DNA from: Candidatus Binatia bacterium
Lineage (GTDB): Bacteria > Desulfobacterota_B > Binatia > UBA9968 > JAJDTQ01
Length of the DNA: 11,157 nucleotides
NCBI GenBank assembly: GCA_022827045.1
Contig: JAJDTQ010000212.1
Span: forward strand, 1-11,157
Direction: 5' to 3'
Part shown: positions 5,224-11,157 of the stretch, one piece after another
Layout of the letters: every line of letters starts with the position of its first letter
Position numbering within the stretch: the first letter of the stretch is position 1
The notes under the pieces: generated by a model
Databases searched by the model: none
What the model was told of the DNA's origin: nothing
Seen by the model: the letters and a program-made list of their open reading frames with translations, nothing else
Made by a program: the position numbers and the translations under genes

Positions 5224-7509
5224 ATGGCAAAGGCTGAATACACGGTCCTGGGAACCGACATGCCCCGCATGGGCGGGGTCGAGCGGGTGGTCGGCAAGGG
5301 CATCTACGGCATCGACCTGAACCTGCCCGACGCACTAGCGGGCGGGGTGCTGCGGAGCGAGTACGCCCACGCCAAGATCGTCGGCATCGACACCAGCGAG
5401 GCCAAGGCCATCCCCGGCGTGCGCACGGTGGTGACCGCGGCGGATGCGCCGGACGTGCGCTACGGCCGCTCCTACATCGACCGCTATATCCTCGCCAAGG
5501 ACAAGGTCCGTTACATGGGCGACCCGGTGGCGGCGGTGGCGGCGGACAGCCAGGCGCTGGTCAAGGAAGCCCTCAAGAAGATCAAGGTGACCTACGAGCC
5601 GCTGCCGGTGGTGGTGGATCCCGAAGAGACCATGCTGGAGTCGGCCCCCACCCTCCACGAGGACATGCCCCTGCCCAAGAACCTGCCGGAAGGCGTCCAG
5701 GTCAAGAACGTCTGCGGCTACACCGGGGTGAACATCGGCGATGCCGAGGCGGGCATGGCGGAAGCCGACGTGGTGGTGGACGAGGTCTACGAGACCAGGA
5801 TGATCCACCCGCAGTACCTGGAGCCGCGCATCGCCGCGGCCCGGCCCGAGGAGGACGGCCGCATCACCGTGTGGGCCAACGCCCAGGCGCCGTTTCCGGT
5901 GCGCACGGAGGTGGCCGCCCTGACCGGGCTTCCGCTCAACAGCGTACGGGTCATCTCCACCGACATCGGCGGCGGCTTCGGCGGCAAGGGCAGCGGGGTC
6001 ACCTCCAGCGCCGCGCTGGAGCCCATCTGCGCGCTGCTGGCGCTCAAAGCCAAGCAGCCGGTGATGATCGTCATGGACAAGGCCGAGGAGACCATCTCCA
6101 CCACCATCCGCTCGGGCTGCAAGATCTGGATCAAGAGCGGCGTCAAGAAGGACGGCACCCTGATGGCGCGCCAGGGCAAGGTGGTTTACGACGCCGGCGG
6201 CTATTCGGGCTTCGGCAACCAGGCCGGCGGCCGGTGCACCCAGATGGTGGGCGGCTGGTACCGCCTGCCCAACATCCACATGGACGGCTTCACCGTCTAC
6301 ACCAACAAGCAGGTATGCGGTCCGGTACGCGGGCCCGGCGGACCCCAGGCCACCTTCGCCATGGAATCCCACATGGACTCCATCGCCGCCGAGCTGGGCA
6401 TGGACCCCATCGAGTTCCGGCTGAAGAACGTGCCCGAGAAGGGCGACAGCATCGTCGGCGTGCCCAAGCTGCGTGACAGCTCGCTGGCGGAGACCCTGAA
6501 CCTCGCCAAGGAGAAGATCGGCTGGGGCAAGGTGAAGCTCGAAAAGAACCAGGGCATCGGCTTCGCCACCGGCGCCTGGATCGAGGGCTCGGGCCCGGGC
6601 GGCGGCGCGGTGGTCAAGATGAACGAGGACGGCTCCGCCACGGTGCACATCGGCAAGGTGGACTACGGCACCGCCGCGCGGTTCGGCATCCCCATGATCG
6701 TGGCCGAGGTGCTGGGCATTCCCACCGACGACGTCACCGTGCTCAACGTGGACACGGACGCGAGCCCGTGGGACGCCGGCACGGTGGGCAGCCGCTCGAT
6801 GCTGGTGTCCGGCAACGCCGTCAAGCTAGCGGCCGAGGACGCCCGCGACCAGATCCTGCGCATGGCCGCGGGCCAGCTCGAAGCGAGCCCGGAGGACCTG
6901 GAGATCGTCGACAGACAGATCCAGGTCAAGGGCGCGCCGTCACGGTCGGTGTCGCTGGCGTCGGTGTGCAACGCCGGGCACAACGAGATCGGCGACGTCA
7001 TCGGCCGCGGCTACTTCGACTCCAAGGCCTCCCAGGCCCACGAGCGCGAGACCGGCAGCTCCCAGCCCTTCACCACCCACGCCGCCATGGTGGAGGTGGA
7101 CACCGACACCGGAAACGTCAAGGTGCTGAAGTACGTGGCCGTGCACGACGTGGGCTTCGTGGTCCATCCCAAGGCGGTGGAGGGGCAAATCGAGGGCGCC
7201 GCGGCCATGAGCCTGGGCCAGGCGCTGTGCGAGCAGGTGGTCCATGACAGCGACGGGCGGACCCTCAACCCGACCTTCGTCGACTACCTCATGCCGACCA
7301 TCAACATGCTGCCGCGCATCGAGGCCATCACCGTGTCGGGCTATCCCGGCGCCGGCCCCTACGGCACCAAGGGAGCGGGCGAGATCGGCTCGGTGCCGCC
7401 CATGGCCTGCATCGCCAACGCCATCTACAACGCCACCGGCGTGCGTGTCCGCAGGCTCCCGCTGAGCCCCGAGAACGTGCTGCGGGCGCTCCGGGAAGCC
7501 GGGAAGTAA
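5224..7509 (+). CDS. Molybdenum hydroxylase molybdopterin-binding (large) subunit
   Basis: At 761 residues this is the catalytic subunit of a xanthine dehydrogenase-family hydroxylase. The Ald_Xan_dh_C N-terminal domain spans about 20-130 and the Mo-binding domains follow. Visible cofactor motifs are Q221 in ANAQAPFPVR (the glutamine near the Mo ligand), GGGFGGK at 249-255, and R369 in GPVRGPGGPQ. E720 in KGAGEIG is the general base found in all active members. The CO dehydrogenase form I signature AYRCSFR is absent, so this is not a CO oxidiser. Position 256 is Gly where xanthine dehydrogenase has a substrate-binding Glu, and the usual GQG loop reads DYGTAARFG (480-488), a real departure. 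An AAGGAG site lies nine bases before the ATG. The substrate is probably an aldehyde or an aromatic or N-heterocyclic compound, but is unknown. Confidence 0.93.
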   Translation: MAKAEYTVLGTDMPRMGGVERVVGKGIYGIDLNLPDALAGGVLRSEYAHAKIVGIDTSEAKAIPGVRTVVTAADAPDVRYGRSYIDRYILAKDKVRYMGDPVAAVAADSQALVKEALKKIKVTYEPLPVVVDPEETMLESAPTLHEDMPLPKNLPEGVQVKNVCGYTGVNIGDAEAGMAEADVVVDEVYETRMIHPQYLEPRIAAARPEEDGRITVWANAQAPFPVRTEVAALTGLPLNSVRVISTDIGGGFGGKGSGVTSSAALEPICALLALKAKQPVMIVMDKAEETISTTIRSGCKIWIKSGVKKDGTLMARQGKVVYDAGGYSGFGNQAGGRCTQMVGGWYRLPNIHMDGFTVYTNKQVCGPVRGPGGPQATFAMESHMDSIAAELGMDPIEFRLKNVPEKGDSIVGVPKLRDSSLAETLNLAKEKIGWGKVKLEKNQGIGFATGAWIEGSGPGGGAVVKMNEDGSATVHIGKVDYGTAARFGIPMIVAEVLGIPTDDVTVLNVDTDASPWDAGTVGSRSMLVSGNAVKLAAEDARDQILRMAAGQLEASPEDLEIVDRQIQVKGAPSRSVSLASVCNAGHNEIGDVIGRGYFDSKASQAHERETGSSQPFTTHAAMVEVDTDTGNVKVLKYVAVHDVGFVVHPKAVEGQIEGAAAMSLGQALCEQVVHDSDGRTLNPTFVDYLMPTINMLPRIEAITVSGYPGAGPYGTKGAGEIGSVPPMACIANAIYNATGVRVRRLPLSPENVLRALREAGK

Positions 7510-7521
7510 CGCAACTCCGAA

Positions 7522-7575
7522 CGGGCGGCCTGCCGCGCTTGACGATGAAACGGACGTCGAGCGGCGGGCCGCCCG
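7522..7575. repeat. Long inverted repeat between the large subunit and the transporter gene
   Basis: CGGGCGGCC at 7522-7530 pairs with GGCCGCCCG at 7567-7575. After a T·G wobble (7531 with 7566), GCCGC at 7532-7536 pairs with GCGGC at 7561-7565, giving a 15-base-pair stem. The 24-base loop contains an inner GACG (7541-7544) and CGTC (7555-7558) that could pair as well. The structure fills most of the 80-base gap and ends 14 bases before the TTG start of the transporter. The likely ribosome site (GGCGGGTG) lies at its right foot, so folding could restrict translation of the transporter. No T run follows it. Confidence 0.65.
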
Positions 7576-7589
7576 GCGGGTGAATCCGC

Positions 7590-8894
7590 TTGCTCTCGAC
7601 CAAGGGTCTTCGCCGCCGGCTGTCGGACCTCTACTACGGCTGGCGGATGATCGGGCTGACGGCCCTCGTCCGGACCATCGGCGGCGGACTTCACAGCTTC
7701 GGGTTCACCGTCTACTTCCTTCCCATCCAGAAAGAGCTGGGCATCACCCACGCGGCCACTTCGCTGGCCTTCTCCCTGGCCCGGGCCGAGGGCGCCATCG
7801 AGGGCCCGCTGGCGGGCTACCTCATCGACCGCTTCGGCCCCAAGCCCGTGATACTCACCGCGGCGCTGTTGTGCGGCGTCGGCTACGTTCTTTTTTCCTT
7901 CGTCGACAGCTACGCGAGCTTCCTCATCATCTACGTCGGGGTCATCTCCCTGACCTTCACGGCCGGCTTCGTGCACGCTCCGGCGGTGCTGGCCGTCAAC
8001 TGGTTCCGGCGCTACCGCGCGCGGGCGCTGACCTGCCTGAGCGCCGCCATGCCCGTGGGCGGAACCGTCGTCACGGTCCTGCTGGCGGTGGCCGTCCACT
8101 TCTGGGGCTGGCGGACGGCCGCGTTCACGGCGGGATGCGTGTTCCTGTTCGTGGCCGCGCCGCTGGCCCTGAGGATTCGCCGGTCTCCCGAGAGCATGGG
8201 GCTGCAGATATCCGCAGAGACGGCGTCGTCTTCCGCCCCGACGCCCGAGGAGGGAGAGGACGGGTCGGAGAATGACGGGTCGGAGACACGCGGCGAGTCC
8301 GACTACGCAGCCGGCCGCGCCATGCGCACCCCGGTCTTCTGGCTCTTCGTCCTGTGGATGACCACCCGGACCGCCGCCTACACCACCGTCATCGTGCACT
8401 TCGTGCCCCTGATGGAGTGGAAGGGTCTGACGCCTCTCGCCGCGGCGCTCCCTCTGTCGTGGTTCAACGGCATGAACATCGTGGCGCACTTCATCATGGG
8501 ATGGATTGCCGACCAGACCAACAAGGTACGCCTGGTGGCCTGGTGCATGGTGCTTTCCTTCATCGCGGTCCTGGTCCTGATGTGGAGCACCACGCTCTGG
8601 GGGTTGCTGCTGTTCGCCACGCTGTTCAGCGTGCTGGACTCATCGATACCGGTCATATGGGCCGCGGTGGGAGACTACTTCGGGCGGCGCCGTTTCGGCA
8701 CCATCCGCGGCAGCATGAGCTTCTTCTACATGTGGGGAGGCGTCGTCGGTCCGTATGCGGCCGGCGCTCTCGTCGACCACTTCCACAGCCACGCCTATGT
8801 GCCATGGCTGCTCTTGGCCCTGGTGGGGGCCGCCGGGATCACCACGGCCCTGCTCATCGGACCGTGGACCCGAGGGGTGGGGCGCCGCGACTGA
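7590..8894 (+). CDS. Major facilitator transporter, oxalate/formate antiporter or monocarboxylate type
   Basis: This is a 434-residue inner-membrane protein with two six-helix halves. The opening DLYYGWRMIGLTAL (residues 13-26) is the hallmark start of the oxalate/formate antiporter and monocarboxylate transporter branch. Motif A appears as GPLAGYLIDRFGPK (72-85), with a degenerate second copy GWIADQTNK in the C-terminal half. The halves are joined by a hydrophilic, strongly acidic loop (about 196-246) rich in E, D, S and G. The first possible start in frame is a TTG at 7590, after a GGCGGGTG-like site; a TGA at 7581 blocks any longer frame. The next ATG, codon 20, would cut into the first helix. 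Family members carry small carboxylates, so it may import the enzyme's substrate or export its product. Confidence 0.88.
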   Translation: MLSTKGLRRRLSDLYYGWRMIGLTALVRTIGGGLHSFGFTVYFLPIQKELGITHAATSLAFSLARAEGAIEGPLAGYLIDRFGPKPVILTAALLCGVGYVLFSFVDSYASFLIIYVGVISLTFTAGFVHAPAVLAVNWFRRYRARALTCLSAAMPVGGTVVTVLLAVAVHFWGWRTAAFTAGCVFLFVAAPLALRIRRSPESMGLQISAETASSSAPTPEEGEDGSENDGSETRGESDYAAGRAMRTPVFWLFVLWMTTRTAAYTTVIVHFVPLMEWKGLTPLAAALPLSWFNGMNIVAHFIMGWIADQTNKVRLVAWCMVLSFIAVLVLMWSTTLWGLLLFATLFSVLDSSIPVIWAAVGDYFGRRRFGTIRGSMSFFYMWGGVVGPYAAGALVDHFHSHAYVPWLLLALVGAAGITTALLIGPWTRGVGRRD

Positions 8895-8925
8895 CGGCGG
8901 CCCCGCGACACCCCAAGGAGGCTGC

Positions 8926-10044
8926 ATGACACTGATCATCGACAATCCCACCGTGGAGAAGGTCCTCGACCCGTCGGAGGTCAACGACGCGCTGGAGCTG
9001 GCGGCGCTGGAGCTGGCCACCGGCGGCGCGGTCAATGCGCCGCCGTACCGGGTCTTCACGCCGAGAAACCCCGACGAGTACCGCCAACACCCGAGGTTCC
9101 CCCAAGGCGGAGGCGACCCCACCCACCACTCCTTCACCTCCCTGAGCGGCGCCATCGCGAAGCTGGACGTCACCACGGACCGCATCGATTCCGACATCAT
9201 CACCTACTTCGAACAGGACGGCAGAACGCTCCAGCGGCGGGTGCCCGGCCGCACGGACGGGAGGTTCTGCGGCCTCATCTTCGTCTACAGCTCCCGCACC
9301 GGCGAGCTTCTGGCCATCATCCACGACGGCTATCTCCAGAAGTTCCGGGTGGCGGGCACGGGCGCGGTGGGCGCGAAATACCTGGCCCGAAACGATTCGC
9401 GCACCATGGCGCTTATCGGCACGGGTTGGCAGGCCCAGGGCGCTGCTCACTGTTTCGCCGCCCTCGGCAACCTGGAAAGGATCGAGGTGTACAGCCCGAC
9501 TCCCGGCAACAAGGAGAAGTTCGCGGAGCAAATGTCCAACGAGGCCGGGATCGACATCGTGCCGGTTCCTTCCGCCCGTGAGGCGGCTCGAGGCGCGGAC
9601 ATTGTCTATATGGCGACGAACTCCAAGGACCCGGTGGTGATGGCCGACTGGCTGGAGCCCGGGCAATTCGTCAGCAACGTCTCGGACGTGGAGCTGGAAA
9701 TCGCCGGATGGGAACGCTGCGACGTGCTGACCATGAACCGCCACGGCCGGCGCTGGATGCGGTACGCCATCGGCGGCGCCGAAGCGATCCCCGAACACGG
9801 GAAGGATCAGTACACGCGACCGACTTCCATTGATTGGGACAAGCTGCCGCTCTTGGGCGACGTCATCGCGGGGAACCACCCAGGACGGACCGCCGACGGC
9901 CAGATCACGGGCCTCGTCCTGCGCGGCGACGGCGTGCAGTTTACCGCGGTCGCCCATCTCATCTATAGTCGCTGCAAGGAGAAGGGGTTCGGGACCGAGA
10001 TTCCCAGCGAGCTGTTCCTGCAGGACGAGAAGTACATACCCTGA
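8926..10044 (+). CDS. Ornithine cyclodeaminase/mu-crystallin family protein
   Basis: At 372 residues it is a little longer than the usual 310-350. Family members are NAD(P)-dependent and act on amino or imino acids: ornithine cyclodeaminase, alanine dehydrogenase, ketimine reductase and opine-type synthases. The Rossmann motif is GTGWQA at residues 165-170, preceded by KFRVAGTGAVGAKYLARNDS, the family's conserved helix. Other candidate active-site residues are K79 in AIAKLDV, R141, and D254 in SNVSDVELE. The last replaces the usual GAD-P-K-E segment and makes this a divergent member. Extra sequence around 45-70 (rich in P, R and H) accounts for the length. The ATG at 8926 is preceded by a strong AAGGAGG; longer frames start inside the transporter gene and can be dismissed. 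It follows the transporter by 31 bases and is probably in the same operon. The substrate is unknown. Confidence 0.88.
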   Translation: MTLIIDNPTVEKVLDPSEVNDALELAALELATGGAVNAPPYRVFTPRNPDEYRQHPRFPQGGGDPTHHSFTSLSGAIAKLDVTTDRIDSDIITYFEQDGRTLQRRVPGRTDGRFCGLIFVYSSRTGELLAIIHDGYLQKFRVAGTGAVGAKYLARNDSRTMALIGTGWQAQGAAHCFAALGNLERIEVYSPTPGNKEKFAEQMSNEAGIDIVPVPSAREAARGADIVYMATNSKDPVVMADWLEPGQFVSNVSDVELEIAGWERCDVLTMNRHGRRWMRYAIGGAEAIPEHGKDQYTRPTSIDWDKLPLLGDVIAGNHPGRTADGQITGLVLRGDGVQFTAVAHLIYSRCKEKGFGTEIPSELFLQDEKYIP

Positions 10045-10056
10045 CCCTTCCGGAGC

Positions 10057-10794
10057 ATGAACAAAGAGAAGCGCACCGCCATCTACCGCCGGCTCCAGGA
10101 ACGCGACCCGAACCCCTCCACAGAGCTGGACTGGGTCGACCCGTTCGAGCTGCTGGTCGCCGTGGTGCTGTCGGCCCAGGCCACCGACGTGAGCGTCAAC
10201 AAGGCCACCGCCGAGCTGTTTCCGGTGGCCAATACGCCGGAGACGATCCTCAAGCTGGGCACCACCCGCCTCAAGCGCTACATCCGTACCATCGGCCTGT
10301 TCAACAGCAAGGCCGACAACATCATCAAGACATGCAGGATCCTCGTCACGGAACACGGCGGCCAGGTGCCGCGCACCCGGGAAGCCCTGGAGAAGCTCCC
10401 CGGCGTGGGCCGGAAGACCGCCAACGTCATCCTCAACACCGCCTTCGGCGAGCCCACCATCGCGGTGGACACGCACATCTTCCGCGTCGCCAACCGCACG
10501 CGCATGGCCAAAGGGAAGAACCCCCTGGAGGTAGAGACCCGCCTCACCCGGCTCACGCCCGCGGAGTTCCGCAAGGACGCCCACCACTGGCTGATCCTGC
10601 ACGGCCGCTACGTCTGCAAGGCGCGCAAGCCGGAATGCCCCACCTGCGTCATCGCCGACCTGTGCGAGTTCCCGGACAAGACGCCCGCGGACGCCCCTTC
10701 CAGCAAGCAACTCGGGGGATTGAAGGGCAAGATGACAATTCATGCCGATCTCGTCCGCTCCGAGTCGACAGATGACTGGGATATGCTGAAGTAA
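10057..10794 (+). CDS. nth: Endonuclease III, DNA glycosylase/AP lyase
   Basis: This base-excision repair enzyme removes oxidised pyrimidines and cuts the abasic site. The 245-residue product follows the E. coli enzyme closely from its first residues (MNKEKR, then PFELLVAVVLSAQATDVSVN). The helix-hairpin-helix is LPGVGRKTAN with the catalytic lysine K120, and D138 lies in AVDTHIFRVANRT. The 4Fe-4S cluster ligands C187, C194, C197 and C203 sit at the same positions as in E. coli. The E. coli protein ends near residue 211, whereas this one continues for about 34 residues (from about 210) with no recognised domain and less GC-rich codons. The start follows the cyclodeaminase stop by 12 bases. 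A CGGAG lies only one base before the ATG, so the ribosome site is poor and coupling to the upstream gene is likely. Confidence 0.97.
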   Translation: MNKEKRTAIYRRLQERDPNPSTELDWVDPFELLVAVVLSAQATDVSVNKATAELFPVANTPETILKLGTTRLKRYIRTIGLFNSKADNIIKTCRILVTEHGGQVPRTREALEKLPGVGRKTANVILNTAFGEPTIAVDTHIFRVANRTRMAKGKNPLEVETRLTRLTPAEFRKDAHHWLILHGRYVCKARKPECPTCVIADLCEFPDKTPADAPSSKQLGGLKGKMTIHADLVRSESTDDWDMLK

Positions 10795-10893
10795 CGTCAC
10801 TGCTCGACACCGTGTCTGGATCAAGTCACTAGAGCAGAGAGGTAGAAGCCTAAGTATGCCAGTCCAAAAATTCGATGATGTATTGGCGTGGGG

Positions 10894-11157
10894 CTACGCT
10901 GCGGCTGGTGCAGTGAGCGACTCGACGGTCTGGATGCGTTTGACAAGCGAGTCGAGGTCACGGCGGGTGACTGTCCCTCGGAACGGCGTGGCCGCTTGCT
11001 GGGAGTGTGCCTGGAGCCGCAGGAGGCGGTCGGTGACGTCGGCCGTGGATTCAAAGTCATTGGGCGAGAGCACTTTCCTCTGAATGACCGAGAAATAGAT
11101 TTCCACTTGGTTCAACCAACTGGCATGGACCGGAGTGTGCAGAGGGATGATGTTGGG
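10894..11157 (-). CDS. C-terminal part of an IS630-family (DDE) transposase
   Basis: An open minus-strand frame runs in from the right edge and ends at a TAG at 10896-10894, giving 87 visible residues. The segment HASWLNQVEIYFSVIQRKVL is the conserved C-terminal block of IS630/Tc1-mariner-type transposases. The Glu of NQVE is the third catalytic acidic residue of the DDE site. It is followed by PNDF, a helical RLLRLQAHSQ region and the typical RRDLDSLVKRI end. The catalytic core and N-terminus lie outside the window. The element's end must fall between the nth stop (10794) and 10893, but I could not identify its terminal inverted repeat or the TA target. Whether the full element is intact cannot be judged. 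Read convergently with nth. Confidence 0.88.
   Translation of the reverse strand, partial: PNIIPLHTPVHASWLNQVEIYFSVIQRKVLSPNDFESTADVTDRLLRLQAHSQQAATPFRGTVTRRDLDSLVKRIQTVESLTAPAAA

Noticed and set aside
5335..6648. A 437-codon minus-strand frame opposite the large subunit
   Set aside because: It is a shadow of the molybdopterin subunit: rich in H, G, A, L and V, with no motif or upstream ribosome site.
5224..7509. Calling the enzyme aerobic CO dehydrogenase (coxL)
   Set aside because: The gene order matches coxMSL, but the form I active-site loop AYRCSFR is absent and the corresponding region reads GPVRGPGGPQ. Only the general family can be supported.
8755..8925. An upstream extension of the cyclodeaminase-family gene by 57 codons
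   Set aside because: It lies inside the end of the transporter gene in another frame. AAGGAGG at 8915-8921 marks the ATG at 8926.
8854..10824. A 656-codon open frame on the minus strand
   Set aside because: It lies opposite the cyclodeaminase-family and nth genes, both of which have clear motifs and ribosome sites. The antisense product has no recognisable domain.
10795..10893. A terminator or transposon end after nth
   Set aside because: The only pairing arms seen (CTGCTC near 10800 and GAGCAG near 10832) are too far apart and not followed by T residues. No inverted repeat end could be identified from one side of the element.

Overview
The window is about 11.2 kb of high-GC DNA with bacterial gene structure: clear Shine-Dalgarno sites, four-base and one-base gene overlaps, and operons. 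I cannot name the organism. A proteobacterium or a related high-GC Gram-negative lineage fits best. The support is an endonuclease III very like the E. coli enzyme, a Cox/xanthine dehydrogenase type molybdenum hydroxylase, and GC-rich palindromic intergenic repeats of the kind whose translation reads HPGLDPGS, which are common in such genomes.

Left edge (1-1200): the end of an unidentified gene abuts a truncated gene of an Ntn-hydrolase-like conserved family. A type II toxin-antitoxin pair on the minus strand follows (Phd/YefM antitoxin and PIN/VapC toxin). A 12-base direct repeat lies just upstream of the antitoxin and is a good candidate operator.

Centre (1225-10044): a divergent metabolic locus. 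On the minus strand a homogentisate-dioxygenase-like cupin is followed by an EntS-type major facilitator transporter. On the plus strand lie the three subunits of a molybdenum hydroxylase in the order FAD, 2Fe-2S, molybdopterin (coxMSL-like order). They are followed by a second transporter of the oxalate/formate or monocarboxylate type and an ornithine cyclodeaminase/mu-crystallin family protein. The shared divergent promoter region (3493-3784) holds a REP-like palindrome, and two further GC-rich hairpins sit between plus-strand genes. The arrangement suggests uptake or export, hydroxylation and further oxidation or ring opening of an organic acid or an aromatic or N-containing compound. The substrate cannot be read from the sequence, and the large subunit lacks the CO dehydrogenase active-site signature.

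Right edge (10057-11157): an endonuclease III gene (nth) with an unusual C-terminal extension, then the C-terminal part of an IS630-type transposase running in from the right. With the broken gene at the left edge, this marks the window as an accessory, rearranged region. I found no tRNA, rRNA or CRISPR array, and no convincing rho-independent terminator.
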